NCBI RefSeq assembly: GCF_018861045.1
Contig: NZ_JAHKQJ010000002.1
Span: 248,001-312,000, forward strand
Length of the DNA: 64,000 bases
Direction of reading: 5' to 3'
From: Octadecabacter sp. B2R22
GTDB taxonomy: Bacteria; Pseudomonadota; Alphaproteobacteria; Rhodobacterales; Rhodobacteraceae
Within the stretch, counting starts at the first letter, position 1; every line of letters begins with the position of its first letter. Of the stretch, positions 8,256 through 17,775 are shown one piece after another. Made by a program: the position numbers and the translations under genes. The notes under the pieces were generated by a model. That model was not told the origin of the DNA, searched no databases, and worked only from the letters and a program-made list of their open reading frames with translations.

Positions 8256-9320
8256 ATGGAATGTCTTGCCAAGTGACCCTGGCGCTCCGCCAGCGGACAT
8301 AATGACCAGAACAACGATGGTGGCAATATAGGGCGAGGCAGAAAGCCAAAGTGCGTCGTTGAACGACCACCCCATCCAGCCATAAAAATACACAAGTGCA
8401 GCAATGCCAAACGTCACGCCGATCGCTTTCGCCGATGATTTTGAAATGCTGCGATGAAGCGCGATTTTGTATAGGGCCATTATGACCCCCGTCGCGACAA
8501 GGATCCACGGCAGCACCGACAGTAACGGCAGTCCCGCCGCCTGTAGGTTTAATTGCAAAACGGTCACGCCCCCGAACAAATACGCCCCAAGCAAAAGCCG
8601 CAGCGGTTTCCAGCTAGCAAAGACGACGATGGCCAGCGCGATCCAGCCGGCACCGGCTGTCAGACCATCGGCATAAGTCGGCACGCGCACGATAGACAAA
8701 TACGCGCCGCCAAGCCCTGCGCAGGCCCCGCCAAACATGATCGCCAGAAGGCGTGTGCGCACAACATGATAACCCAAGGCGTGGGCCGCTTCGTGGTTTT
8801 CACCCACGGCGCGCAAAACCAACCCTGCACGGGATTTTTGTAGGAACCACCAGACCCCTGCAACAATGGTAAGGCCGACGTAGACCATGGGATCATGCTG
8901 AAACACAATAGGGCCAATCACGGGAATGTCGCCGAGAAGGGGAATGTGCCAATCGGGGAAGGCGGGTGCTCTTACGCCCAGATAGCCTTGCCCGATCAAG
9001 GACGCGAGCCCGAGGCCGAACAGCGTCAGCGCCAGACCAGTGGCCACCTGATTGGATAGAAGGAACTGCGTCAGGATGCCAAAGACAAGCGCCATGCCAG
9101 CCCCCCCAACCGCGGCTGCAAGAAACCCGATCCACGGGTTGCCCGTCGAGATGGCCGCAACAAAACCGAGCACGGAACCGGAAATCATCATCCCTTCAAC
9201 GCCAAGGTTTAGCACGCCAGCGCGTTCCACAACCAATTCACCAATGGCGGCAAGTAGGATCGGCGTTGCAGCCACCATCAGCGACGCCAGCAAAAGGATC
9301 GGGTCGATTGAACCAAACAT
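8244..9320 (-). CDS. Nucleoside/purine-type ABC transporter permease (second)
   Basis: A protein of 358 aa, about eight to ten hydrophobic segments, of the BPD_transp_2 (RbsC/NupQ-like) type. LGVEGMMISGSVLGFVAA near residues 40-55 is the usual signature of the shorter permease in BMP-type transporters, followed by the conserved loop GLTAGAGWIALAIVVFASW. It forms the membrane channel with the permease at 9634. Its ATG overlaps the stop of the upstream small membrane protein by one base (TAATG), so translation is probably coupled. Confidence 0.9.
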   Translation of the reverse strand: MFGSIDPILLLASLMVAATPILLAAIGELVVERAGVLNLGVEGMMISGSVLGFVAAISTGNPWIGFLAAAVGGAGMALVFGILTQFLLSNQVATGLALTLFGLGLASLIGQGYLGVRAPAFPDWHIPLLGDIPVIGPIVFQHDPMVYVGLTIVAGVWWFLQKSRAGLVLRAVGENHEAAHALGYHVVRTRLLAIMFGGACAGLGGAYLSIVRVPTYADGLTAGAGWIALAIVVFASWKPLRLLLGAYLFGGVTVLQLNLQAAGLPLLSVLPWILVATGVIMALYKIALHRSISKSSAKAIGVTFGIAALVYFYGWMGWSFNDALWLSASPYIATIVVLVIMSAGGAPGSLGKTFHASR

Positions 9321-9637
9321 TAGACGATCCCCCCGTGCGCGATCAGATGAACGGAGCCTGCAACTGCAATAGCGCCCGCCAGCATCATTCCGATATGGCG
9401 CAGACTTGGGCGATGCAGCCGTTCAATCCATGCGTGCGCGCGGGGCGACAGTCGTGCCGCAAATACCGCCGCGCTGACAATCGCGGCGACCAGGATAATA
9501 TGGGCAGCGACAAAAGCGATCAGGGCACCACGGCCCACGGTGCCTTCACCTGTCAAAGCACCGTGCAGCATCCACATCATCATTAGCCCCATCAGGCCGC
9601 CCATTACCGCAGGCATCAGGTTTCTTTTCACAATCAT
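9320..9637 (-). CDS. Small membrane protein inside the BMP-type ABC transporter operon
   Basis: A protein of 105 aa with three hydrophobic segments: VMGGLMGLMMMWMLHGAL, GALIAFVAAHIILVAAIVSA and IGMMLAGAIAVAGSVHLIA. Its ATG overlaps the stop of the upstream permease (ATGA), and its stop overlaps the start of the next permease (TAATG), so the three are almost certainly cotranslated. I do not recognise the family. Position suggests an accessory subunit or assembly factor for the transporter, which is inference. A longer open frame exists upstream in the permease gene but is a shadow. Confidence 0.7.
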   Translation of the reverse strand: MIVKRNLMPAVMGGLMGLMMMWMLHGALTGEGTVGRGALIAFVAAHIILVAAIVSAAVFAARLSPRAHAWIERLHRPSLRHIGMMLAGAIAVAGSVHLIAHGGIV

Positions 9638-10716
9638 GCCGTCGCTCCTCGGGCCATCCGCACGCGGTAATTCGTCAGCACGTCGACAGCCAAAAGGAAA
9701 AACAACAACATGCCTTGGAAAACTTGGATCGCCGCACCCGGAAGGCCGAGGGACGATTGTGCCACGTCGCCGCCAATGTAGGTCAGCGCCATGAGGCCGC
9801 CTGCCAACAGGATGCCGATAGGGTTCAACCGGCCCAAGAAGGCGACGATGATCGCGGTGAACCCGTAGCCCACATTGAAATCGATGCTGACCAATCCGGA
9901 GGGACCTGAAACTTCGGTAAGTCCCGCAAGGCCCGCCAATGCGCCCGATGTGCCAAGACAAAAGAGCACCAATCGCGTGGGATTAACGCCCGAAAACGCC
10001 GCGGCGCGCGGCGCTTGGCCTGCCAGTTTGATTTGGAAGCCGAGGATGTGTTTTGAAAACAGGATATAGGCAAAGATCACTGCGATCAGGGCGATGACGA
10101 CGCCCCAGTGCATGCCGTAGCCTTGGTCGATCCAACTGCTGGAGGAGGCGTATTGCGACAGGTTGCGCGACCCCGGAAAGCCCATACCTTCTGGGTTTTT
10201 CATCAGCCCCAGTGCCATTGAGGCCAGCAATTGCTCGGCCACATAGACCAGCATCAGCGACACAAGGATTTCATTGGTGTTGAATTTAACCCGCAAAATA
10301 CCGGGGATCATAGCCCACGCGAAGCCGCCAAAGGCCCCAGCGATCAGCATGAGTGGAAAGATCAGCCATCTGGCCTCCATGGGGTAGAACGCGAGGCCGA
10401 CCGCCGCACCGCAAAGTGCACCGATGATGTATTGCCCTTCAGCGCCAATGTTCCAAATGCCGGCTTTAAACCCAAGCGACAGGCCCAAAGCGATGGCGAC
10501 CAAAGGCGCACCTTTCACCAGCAATTGCGGCAGGTAGAAAAAGTTGAATTTGCCGAACAACGGTTCCCAAAAGATTTTCGAGAGCGCTTCGATGGGCGGG
10601 GTGCCGAGGGTCGCAAACAGCGCCGCACCTGCGATCATTGTCAGGACAACGGCCACCAATGGCGCCGCATAGGACCAGAATTGCGAGGGTTGGGGGCGTT
10701 TTTCAAGCGTCAACAT
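9634..10716 (-). CDS. Nucleoside/purine-type ABC transporter permease (first)
   Basis: A protein of 360 aa of the BPD_transp_2 family, with a long hydrophobic profile and the conserved stretch SLGFKAGIWNIGAEGQYIIGA, then RVKFNTNEILVSLMLVYVAEQLL, typical of the larger permease of BMP-type importers. The start (MLTLEKRPQPSQ) overlaps the end of the ATPase gene by 14 bases; an upstream in-frame start inside the ATPase is less likely. It pairs with the permease at 8244 to form the channel. Confidence 0.88.
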   Translation of the reverse strand: MLTLEKRPQPSQFWSYAAPLVAVVLTMIAGAALFATLGTPPIEALSKIFWEPLFGKFNFFYLPQLLVKGAPLVAIALGLSLGFKAGIWNIGAEGQYIIGALCGAAVGLAFYPMEARWLIFPLMLIAGAFGGFAWAMIPGILRVKFNTNEILVSLMLVYVAEQLLASMALGLMKNPEGMGFPGSRNLSQYASSSSWIDQGYGMHWGVVIALIAVIFAYILFSKHILGFQIKLAGQAPRAAAFSGVNPTRLVLFCLGTSGALAGLAGLTEVSGPSGLVSIDFNVGYGFTAIIVAFLGRLNPIGILLAGGLMALTYIGGDVAQSSLGLPGAAIQVFQGMLLFFLLAVDVLTNYRVRMARGATA

Positions 10717-12226
10717 GGGCGACCTCCATATCGTGGGCACCACCAAGCATGAGCCCGACTTCCTCGACTGTCAGTCCTTGCGCGGGGCGAAGGGGAGAGA
10801 GCCGACCTTCGTTCAGCGCGGCAAAATAGTCCGAGATTTCCATGAGTTCATCAAGGTCTTGGCTGATCACGATCACCGCCGCCCCCTTGGCCGCCAAGTC
10901 AAGCAACGCTTGCCGGATCGCGGCAGCGGCAGAGGCATCTACGCCCCATGTTGGCTGGTTCACGATCAAGACCTGCGGGTCTTGCAGGATTTCCCGTCCG
11001 ATAACGAATTTTTGCAGGTTCCCGCCAGACAGAGACCGCGCAGCGTTGGCGGTTCCTGGCGTGCGAACATCAAAGCGTTCGATGATCTCTTCGGCGAAGC
11101 TGCGCGCGCTGCCCCAGTCGATAAAGCCGTTCTTTGTGAGGTTCTTGCGCTTGCGAGCTGTAAGGGCAGCATTCTCGGTTAGGGACATATCCGGCGCTGC
11201 GGCATGGCCCATGCGTTCTTCCGGGGCGGCGCAGATGCCAAGGCTGCGGCGCGCATCGGGCGCGTGGTGGCCGATATCTTGATCTTGAAAGAAGATGTTG
11301 CCCGCTTGGGTTCGAATTTCACCAGACAGCGCCGCCAGAAGTTCATCCTGACCATTGCCCGCAACACCGCCAATGCCAATGACGTCGCCCGCGCGGATGT
11401 CCAGATTTATGCCTTTCAACGACGTGCCAAATTCAGCGGGGGAGGCCACGGACAAGTCTCTGATCTGCATAAGCGTTTCGCCGGACTTGCCGATTTCACG
11501 TTCGGGCACGTGCAGTGTGCCGCCGACCATCAGTTCCGCCATTTCACGGGCACTGGTTTCGCGCGGATCACAGGTTCCTACGACTTCGCCAAGGCGCAAA
11601 ACGGTGGCTTCGTCACACAGCGCGCGAATTTCTTCGAGCTTGTGTGAAATGTATAATATTGCGGTGCCTTCGGACTGCAGTTTGCGCAGGGTTTCAAATA
11701 GGATTTCGACCTCTTGCGGGGTCAGAACCGAGGTCGGTTCATCCATGATCAGCACTTTGGGGTCTTGCAACAGGCAACGAATAATCTCGACCCGTTGGCG
11801 TTCACCCGCGCTAAGGTCGCCGACGATGCGCGATGGATCAAGCGGCAACCCGTAGGTTTCCGATACCTCTTTGATGCGCGCTGCAAGATCGCGCATGGGC
11901 GGTGGGTTTTCCATGCCGAGGGCGACGTTTTCCGCGACGTCTAAGGCTTCGAATAAGGAAAAGTGCTGAAAGACCATGGCGATACCAGCGGCACGGGCAG
12001 CGCGGGGTTCGGCGGGGATAAAGGGCGCGCCTTCAAGGGTCATGGTGCCGCTGTCGGGTTTAACCAACCCGTAAATGGTTTTGACCAAGGTGGATTTTCC
12101 GGCCCCGTTTTCACCCAACAACGCGTGCACTTCACCGGCGCGGATATCAAAAGACACATCGTTGTTGGCAACGACTCCGGGATACGCCTTGGTGAGGCCT
12201 GATAGTTTCAGGAGAGGGTCGTTCAT
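10703..12226 (-). CDS. ABC transporter ATP-binding protein, double ATPase (nucleoside/sugar type)
   Basis: A protein of 507 aa with two fused ATPase domains, as in ribose and nucleoside importers. The first has an intact Walker A (GENGAGKST, residues 38-46), signature LSAGERQRVE and Walker B VLIMDEPTSVL. The second has the degenerate Walker A usual for this family (GGVAGNGQDELL) and the signature LSGGNLQKF. It would energise the two permeases encoded downstream. Its start overlaps the stop of xdhC (ATGA), tying purine import to xanthine oxidation in one transcript. Confidence 0.92.
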   Translation of the reverse strand: MNDPLLKLSGLTKAYPGVVANNDVSFDIRAGEVHALLGENGAGKSTLVKTIYGLVKPDSGTMTLEGAPFIPAEPRAARAAGIAMVFQHFSLFEALDVAENVALGMENPPPMRDLAARIKEVSETYGLPLDPSRIVGDLSAGERQRVEIIRCLLQDPKVLIMDEPTSVLTPQEVEILFETLRKLQSEGTAILYISHKLEEIRALCDEATVLRLGEVVGTCDPRETSAREMAELMVGGTLHVPEREIGKSGETLMQIRDLSVASPAEFGTSLKGINLDIRAGDVIGIGGVAGNGQDELLAALSGEIRTQAGNIFFQDQDIGHHAPDARRSLGICAAPEERMGHAAAPDMSLTENAALTARKRKNLTKNGFIDWGSARSFAEEIIERFDVRTPGTANAARSLSGGNLQKFVIGREILQDPQVLIVNQPTWGVDASAAAAIRQALLDLAAKGAAVIVISQDLDELMEISDYFAALNEGRLSPLRPAQGLTVEEVGLMLGGAHDMEVAHVDA

Positions 12227-12975
12227 CCAGTTCGGTCCTTTGCGGCCATTCGTGCCGACGTAGAGATTAACGCTGCCGCAACGCCAACCGCAATGGCCTG
12301 CGGGTGCTTTCCGAGGGCCGGATCGCCTATTGGACAGGCAATGCGCGAAATTTGTGCAGCCTCATGCCCCATAGACGCGAGCCGAGACCGGAAGCGTGCC
12401 CATTTGGTTGCAGAGCCGATCAATCCGACACTGGCGAAGTCGTGGCGCAGAAGGGCGTCGCACAGGGCGAGGTCGATGTCGTGGGAATAGGTGAGGATCA
12501 GATGGTCCGCGTTTATCGGGCCATGTGGCACCGCAAGAACGGGATTGGCAGCGACGAGTGGTGAAACAGTCGGCGCAAGGATGTCGGGCATCCGTTCGGG
12601 TGTAGTGTCGATCAGCGTGATGTCACGGTCTTCGAGCGGGGCGATAACGTTTGCGATGGCCCGTCCGACATGGCCCGCGCCCCAAATCCAAAGCGGCGGT
12701 TCCGTAAAGGTCTGCTTGGGCGCTGTGCGGTTGAACGCGAGGGTGACAGTCCCGCCGCAGCATTGCCCCAGATCAGGGCCAAGGGGAATCGTGCGTGTTG
12801 TGTTCTGACCGCCTGACGTCAGCATCTCGCGCGCAATGCGGGCGGCGTCCCATTCCAACGCGCCGCCCCCAATAGTGCCGCTTTGACGATCCGCCCAAAC
12901 GCGCATGAAGGTGCTTGCGTCACGCGGGGCTGATCCTTTGGTGCCTTGTACTGTAACGGTGATAAAATCGTTCAT
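12223..12975 (-). CDS. xdhC: XdhC, molybdenum cofactor maturation protein of xanthine dehydrogenase
   Basis: A protein of 250 aa with the XdhC layout: an N-terminal XdhC/CoxI part (RVWADRQSGTIGGGALEWDA) with CCGGTVTLAF, and a C-terminal Rossmann-like part (LWIWGAGHVGRAIANV). XdhC binds molybdenum cofactor, promotes its sulfuration and hands it to XdhB. The start overlaps the stop of xdhB (ATGA), and its end overlaps the ATPase start. Length and motifs are normal for the family. Confidence 0.93.
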   Translation of the reverse strand: MNDFITVTVQGTKGSAPRDASTFMRVWADRQSGTIGGGALEWDAARIAREMLTSGGQNTTRTIPLGPDLGQCCGGTVTLAFNRTAPKQTFTEPPLWIWGAGHVGRAIANVIAPLEDRDITLIDTTPERMPDILAPTVSPLVAANPVLAVPHGPINADHLILTYSHDIDLALCDALLRHDFASVGLIGSATKWARFRSRLASMGHEAAQISRIACPIGDPALGKHPQAIAVGVAAALISTSARMAAKDRTG

Positions 12976-15326
12976 CCGCGCGCCCGTTTCACCGCCTGCA
13001 ATACTTCCTCGGACGTCGCGGGCGCCTGTAGGTCGGGGTAGGTCGGCCCGCAGGCGGCGCAGGCGTCGGCCAAGGCCAGATGCGCCGATATGCCGAGCAT
13101 AAACGGAGGCTCACCCACAGCTTTGGAACGGTAAACCGTTTCGGCGCGGTTTTCACCGTCCCACAGGGTGACGTTGAAGACTTCGGGGCGGTCGCTACAG
13201 GCGGGGATTTTGTAGGTGCTGGGCGCATGGGTGCGCAGTCGGCCATCGTCATCCCAGACGAGCTCTTCTGTGGTGAGCCAGCCGGCGCCCTGAACGTAGC
13301 CACCCTCGATCTGGCCGATATCAAGTGCAGGGTTCAGCGATGCACCCGCATCGTGCAGGATGTCGGTGCGAAGGATACGGTTTTCGCCGGTGTTGGTGTC
13401 GATCACGACTTCAGTCAGGGCCGCGCCGTACGCGAAGTAAAAGAACGGGCGGCCTTTGCCTGCTATACGATCCCACGCCACGTCAGGTGTTCTGTAAAAC
13501 CCCGTCGCGCTGAGCGAGACGCGGTTTTCGTAAGAGAGCTTTGCGGCGTCTGCAAAGGACAGCGTTTTGTCCGCAACAAGAACCTGCCCGTCGTGGAAAG
13601 TGACGGTTTCCGGTGAGACGTCGTGAAGCTTTGCTATACAAACCGCGATCCGGTCGCGGATCGTGTCGCAGGCGTTTTGTACGGCCATTCCGTTGAGGTC
13701 GGTTCCTGAAGAGGCCGCCGTTGCGGATGTGTTGGGCACTTTGCCTGTGTCGGTCGCGGTGATTTTGACAGCACTAATGTCCACGCCGAACCGTGTTGCC
13801 GCGACTTGCGCCACTTTCTGGAACAGACCTTGGCCCATTTCGGTGCCGCCGTGGTTCAGGTGGATCGATCCATCCTGATAGACATGCACCAAGGCCCCCG
13901 CTTGGTTCAGATGGGTGAGCGTAAAGGAAATACCGAATTTTACGGGGTTAAATGCGAGGCCTTTCTTGAGCGTTGCATGGCTGGCGTTCCAATCTGCAAC
14001 GGCGGCCTTTCGGGCGTGATAGTCTGCACCATTCAGCAAAGTGTCGGTCATCTCGTGCAAGATGAAATCCGTGACTTCCATCGCGTAGGGCGTGGTGTTG
14101 TCTTTGGGTTTGGCGTTCGGGGAATGCGCGCCGCCGAACCGTTTTCCTGTACCGGCGCCAGCCTGACCTGCCGGCGTGTCATCCGCGGCTGCATAGTAAT
14201 TGGTGCGGCGCACGTCGGCTGGGTCAAGGTTCAAGGTGTGGGCAATATGATCCATCACTCGTTCGATTCCGATCATCCCCTGTGGCCCGCCAAAGCCGCG
14301 ATAGGCGGTGGCGCTTTGCATGTTGGTCTTGAGGCGGTGTGACGTGATGCGCGCTGCGGGCAGAAGGTAGGCGTTGTCCGCATGCAGCATCGCGCGGTCG
14401 GCAACTGGCAGGGAAAGATCCTGCGCCCAGCCGCAGCGGGTAAATTGCGTGAAGTCAATCCCGTGGATGCGGCCCGTCGCGTCAAAGCCCACGTCGTAAT
14501 CAATGCGGAAATCATGGCGCTTGCCTGTGATCATCATATCGTCGTCACGATCATAGCGCATCTTGCAGGGCTTGCCCGTGAGAGACGCCGCGATGGCACA
14601 ACTCACGGCCAAAGCGTTGCCTTGGCTTTCTTTGCCACCAAATCCGCCACCCATGCGACGGATTTCAACCCGTACGCTGTGCATCGGAACGCCCAAGGCA
14701 TCCGCGACCTTATGCTGGATTTCGGTCGGGTGCTGGGTGGAAGACTGCACAACCATGTCGCCGCCTTCTTGCGGCAGGGCGAGGGCAGCTTGTCCTTCGA
14801 GGTAGAAGTGTTCCTGTCCACCCATGTCAAAGGACCCAGTCAGGCGGTTGGGCGCAGTGGCGAGGGCTGTATCGACGTCGCCTTTGGTATAAATGCGCGG
14901 GCCGTCTTCAAAGCGTGAATTCGCAGCGAGCGCGTCTTTTATGGATAGGATCGGCGTGTCTTCGGAGTAAGTGATATCGCCCAGCCGTGCCGCATTGCGG
15001 GCGTTGAGATGGCTGTCGGCCACGACCAAGAACAACGGTTGACCGATGTAGTGCACGCTGCCGTCTGAAAGCATGGGTTCGTCGTGGATCGACGGTGAGA
15101 CATCGTTTTCAAACGGCAAGTTATCCGCCGTTAGGACATGGATCACACCCGCCGCATTGCGCACGCGATCAAGGGTCATCGACGTGATGGTGCCACGCGC
15201 AATGGTGCTGGTCCCAAAGGCGAGGTGCAGTGTGCCGCTGGGCAGGGGCACATCGTCAACATAACGCGCGGTGCCCGTCACGTGGAGGCGGGCGGCGTCA
15301 TGGGGGAGGGGTTTTGAAACGCTCAT
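12972..15326 (-). CDS. xdhB: Xanthine dehydrogenase, molybdopterin-binding subunit
   Basis: A protein of 784 aa. The N-terminal aldehyde oxidase/xanthine dehydrogenase a/b hammerhead begins [16 protein letters not shown]. Cofactor motifs include [10 protein letters not shown] and [12 protein letters not shown], and the C terminus carries the conserved [11 protein letters not shown] with the glutamate needed for base-assisted catalysis. Together with XdhA it oxidises hypoxanthine to xanthine and xanthine to urate. The gene overlaps xdhA and xdhC by ATGA at both ends. Length is normal for the bacterial two-subunit enzyme. Confidence 0.95.
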   Translation of the reverse strand: MSVSKPLPHDAARLHVTGTARYVDDVPLPSGTLHLAFGTSTIARGTITSMTLDRVRNAAGVIHVLTADNLPFENDVSPSIHDEPMLSDGSVHYIGQPLFLVVADSHLNARNAARLGDITYSEDTPILSIKDALAANSRFEDGPRIYTKGDVDTALATAPNRLTGSFDMGGQEHFYLEGQAALALPQEGGDMVVQSSTQHPTEIQHKVADALGVPMHSVRVEIRRMGGGFGGKESQGNALAVSCAIAASLTGKPCKMRYDRDDDMMITGKRHDFRIDYDVGFDATGRIHGIDFTQFTRCGWAQDLSLPVADRAMLHADNAYLLPAARITSHRLKTNMQSATAYRGFGGPQGMIGIERVMDHIAHTLNLDPADVRRTNYYAAADDTPAGQAGAGTGKRFGGAHSPNAKPKDNTTPYAMEVTDFILHEMTDTLLNGADYHARKAAVADWNASHATLKKGLAFNPVKFGISFTLTHLNQAGALVHVYQDGSIHLNHGGTEMGQGLFQKVAQVAATRFGVDISAVKITATDTGKVPNTSATAASSGTDLNGMAVQNACDTIRDRIAVCIAKLHDVSPETVTFHDGQVLVADKTLSFADAAKLSYENRVSLSATGFYRTPDVAWDRIAGKGRPFFYFAYGAALTEVVIDTNTGENRILRTDILHDAGASLNPALDIGQIEGGYVQGAGWLTTEELVWDDDGRLRTHAPSTYKIPACSDRPEVFNVTLWDGENRAETVYRSKAVGEPPFMLGISAHLALADACAACGPTYPDLQAPATSEEVLQAVKRARG

Positions 15327-16696
15327 GCGCGGACCTCCAACACGTCGGTCTGGTTACCGTTTAGGTCATCGAAATAGCGGTGCAGCTGGCCGATGGCGGC
15401 CTCCATGCGGTAGTCGGCTGAGGCGCGCATGTCTGACATAGGTTGGAAGTCTTCGCGCAACTGCGCCGCTGCGTTTGTGATGGTTTCGAGCGACCAAGGT
15501 TTCCCGATCAGGGCGGCCTCTGTTGTGGCTGCGCGTTTTGGCGTGCCTGCCATGCCGCCAAATGCGATGCGGGCGTCCGTGATCTGACCGTCTTGGGCGG
15601 TGATGTTGAATGCGCCACAAACAGCCGAAATGTCTTGGTCAAACCGTTTGGACAGTTTGTAGCACCGCAGTGCGGGGGCCGATTTCGGGATGGTAACGGC
15701 TTCGACGAATTCACCTGGTTTGCGGTCTTGTTTGCCGTAGTCGATGAAGAAATCTTCAATCGGGAGGTCACGGCGGGTGTCGCCGTGGCGCAGGTGCAAG
15801 GTTGCCCCGAGGGCGATCAAGGCCGGCGGGTTGTCCCCAATGGGCGATCCGTTGGCAATGTTGCCGCCGATGGTCGCAGCGTTGCGAACTTGAAGGGATC
15901 CATAGCGGCGGATCATTTCAGCATAGGACGGATGCAGGTCGCGCACTGCGGCCAGTACATCGGTCATGGTCACGCCAGCGCCGATGCGCAGGGCATCGCC
16001 TTCATCATCGATTTGTTGCAGGTCGGTGCAGCGGTTCAAGAACGCGACATCGTCGAGTTTCCCATCACGGTCGGCAAAGTGTTTCGTCACCCATAGGCCG
16101 ACATCCGTGGCGCCCGCGATAAGCGTGCCTTTGGGGTGCGCTAGGCACCACTGAGCGAGGGCATCGCTGGTTTCGGGTGCAGGGATTTGCGTTTCTTTGG
16201 GCAGATCCAAAGGCGTGTCGCGCACGTGATCTGGGATGGGCGCGTCCTCAGCCGATTTGGCGGCGCGGATAATTGGGGCGTAGCCTGTGCAGCGGCACAG
16301 ATTGCCCGCCAGCGCGTCGTTGTGATCTGTGCGGCCATTCAGGTGGGCCGTCGCCATCGACATCACAAAGCCGGGTGTGCAGAAACCGCATTGGCTGCCG
16401 TGGTGATCAATCATCGCTTGTTGCACGGGGTGCAGGCTGCCGTCTGGCGCGGCAAGCCCTTCTACGGTGCGCACCGCCTTGCCGTGCAGTTGCGGTAAGA
16501 ACAGGATGCACGCGTTAAGGCTGCGGGCACCGGTCGCGTCTGTGACCATGATCGAACAGGCCCCGCAGTCGCCTTCATTGCAGCCTTCTTTGGTGCCTTT
16601 AAGGTCGCGGGCCTCGCGTAGGTAATCCAGCAGCGTTTGCGTCGGTGGGGTGTCCACCTCCACGATTTCCCCGTTGAGAAGAAACGTCACGATCAT
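15323..16696 (-). CDS. xdhA: Xanthine dehydrogenase, iron-sulfur and FAD subunit
   Basis: A protein of 457 aa with two [2Fe-2S] clusters ([10 protein letters not shown], and [11 protein letters not shown] with CRCTGY) in the first 155 residues. These are followed by an FAD-binding domain with the [17 protein letters not shown] motif and a C-terminal CO dehydrogenase flavoprotein-type domain. It passes electrons from the molybdenum subunit to NAD. The start chosen is the ATG at 16696 ([10 protein letters not shown]), where homology to the ferredoxin fold begins; an upstream extension to 16777 adds about 27 unrelated residues. First gene of the eight-gene xdh-BMP operon. Confidence 0.94.
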   Translation of the reverse strand: MIVTFLLNGEIVEVDTPPTQTLLDYLREARDLKGTKEGCNEGDCGACSIMVTDATGARSLNACILFLPQLHGKAVRTVEGLAAPDGSLHPVQQAMIDHHGSQCGFCTPGFVMSMATAHLNGRTDHNDALAGNLCRCTGYAPIIRAAKSAEDAPIPDHVRDTPLDLPKETQIPAPETSDALAQWCLAHPKGTLIAGATDVGLWVTKHFADRDGKLDDVAFLNRCTDLQQIDDEGDALRIGAGVTMTDVLAAVRDLHPSYAEMIRRYGSLQVRNAATIGGNIANGSPIGDNPPALIALGATLHLRHGDTRRDLPIEDFFIDYGKQDRKPGEFVEAVTIPKSAPALRCYKLSKRFDQDISAVCGAFNITAQDGQITDARIAFGGMAGTPKRAATTEAALIGKPWSLETITNAAAQLREDFQPMSDMRASADYRMEAAIGQLHRYFDDLNGNQTDVLEVRA

Positions 16697-16819
16697 ATGA
16701 ATGCTCTGCCGCGGTACTAATGTGCCGTATGGGCGCAAGGTCGATGCGGCGTAGACCCCAGCGCTGGAACGGATCAAAGCCGTTCAGGCTGGGATTGGCA
16801 AGCCCTTTGGCCGGATCAA

Positions 16820-17278
16820 TCAGTCTTGGGCCGCAACCAAACGGTCGAGATTTTCCATGCTACCCGTCCAGCCGCCTTGGAATTCGGCGATCATTTCGGG
16901 ACCGACGAATGAGGAAACGGCGACGGTGACGGACAGGGATGAACCTGCGCCTTTTGCGACCAGTTCCAATGTTACCAGACTTGCGCCAAGGGCCATGCCA
17001 CCTGCTTCGATCACTTCTGTGTAGACGGCGCGGGTGGCGTCTTCGAGGTGATACCAACGTGTGTATGATTCAAACTCAGGGGCATCGGCAGGGCCGCATC
17101 TTTGGTGGTCAGTGCCGCCGACCCGAACGTCCGAGGACAGGGTTTCGAGAACCATGCCTTCGCCTGGCGCCCCCCATGTCGCGCGCATGTCAGGCTGCGT
17201 GAGCAGGGGCCACATACGTGTCGGGTTCAGGGCGAGGTCACGGGTGAACGTGAACGTGTCGGTGCTGTTGTTGGTCAT
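16820..17278 (-). CDS. SRPBCC/AHSA1-like domain protein
   Basis: A protein of 152 aa of the START/AHSA1 (activator of Hsp90 ATPase homologue 1-like) type: FTFTRDLALNPTRMWPLLTQPD at the start and a C-terminal helix, GGWTGSMENLDRLVA. Such proteins have a hydrophobic cavity and are often encoded together with an ArsR regulator, as here. The ATG overlaps the stop of that regulator (ATGA). The ligand is unknown. Confidence 0.85.
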   Translation of the reverse strand: MTNNSTDTFTFTRDLALNPTRMWPLLTQPDMRATWGAPGEGMVLETLSSDVRVGGTDHQRCGPADAPEFESYTRWYHLEDATRAVYTEVIEAGGMALGASLVTLELVAKGAGSSLSVTVAVSSFVGPEMIAEFQGGWTGSMENLDRLVAAQD

Positions 17279-17604
17279 GATGTGTTCCTGTTGATGTGTT
17301 CGGCAAGGGTGGTCAGGCGATCAAGGCGCTGGTCCCAGACGCGGCGTTGCCATTCGAGCCAGCCTTGCAGCTCCATCAGCGGCGCGGCTTCTATGTGGCA
17401 GGTCCGCACGCGGCCCTTTTTGACGCTCCGTACGAGGCCGCTGTCTTCGAGCACTTTTAGGTGGCGCATGAAGGTTGGCAGGGCCATGTCATGCGGGCTG
17501 GCAAGGTCAGACACTGAGGCCGGACCATTGACCAACCGTTCGATCACAGCGCGGCGGGTTGGATCCGAGAGGGCAGAAAAGGATGAGTCGAGTTGGCTTT
17601 GCAT
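17275..17604 (-). CDS. ArsR-family transcriptional regulator
   Basis: A protein of 109 aa that is nearly all a winged helix: FSALSDPTRRAVIERLVNGPASVSDLA, then the recognition helix region ALPTFMRHLKVLEDSGLV and a wing (SVKKGRVRTCHI). No metal-binding Cys pair is visible, so it fits the SdpR-like group that pairs with SRPBCC proteins. The start is set at 17604 because homology begins there. A good promoter (TTGACA, 17-base spacer, AATACT) lies so close that the message may be nearly leaderless. A start at 17640 would add 12 residues. Confidence 0.85.
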   Translation of the reverse strand: MQSQLDSSFSALSDPTRRAVIERLVNGPASVSDLASPHDMALPTFMRHLKVLEDSGLVRSVKKGRVRTCHIEAAPLMELQGWLEWQRRVWDQRLDRLTTLAEHINRNTS

Positions 17605-17611
17605 GGGGTGC

Positions 17612-17640
17612 AGTATTGGGGGCAAAATCATGGCTGTCAA
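17612..17640 (-). promoter_or_regulatory. Promoter of the arsR-AHSA1 pair
   Basis: On the minus strand, TTGACA (17640-17635), a 17-base spacer and AATACT (17617-17612) form a close match to a housekeeping promoter. Transcription would begin within a few bases of the ATG at 17604. Confidence 0.6.
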
Positions 17641-17641
17641 G

Positions 17642-17665
17642 ATACTTAGCTAAATAGCTAAGTAT
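17642..17665. promoter_or_regulatory. Palindromic operator, probably ArsR-binding
   Basis: A perfect 10-bp inverted repeat with a 4-base centre: ATACTTAGCT-AAAT-AGCTAAGTAT. It directly abuts the -35 box of the arsR promoter. Long AT-rich dyads with this spacing are typical ArsR-family operators, so autoregulation is likely. It may also affect transcription toward dnaE. Confidence 0.7.
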
Positions 17666-17775
17666 TGAGCGATCAGAAGTTAATCACGCGGGTTTACAGG
17701 GGGTTACAGTCGCGTATCGGCAGTCGTTACAATCGGGTCTTTTGGCTATTGGCGCGGGCAGGTAGACTGGTCTTT

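Noticed and set aside
9638-9961. Longer version of the small membrane protein (213 aa)
   Set aside because: The extra part is a shadow of the permease gene and is rich in Arg/His/Gly; the ATGA overlap at 9637 is the natural start.
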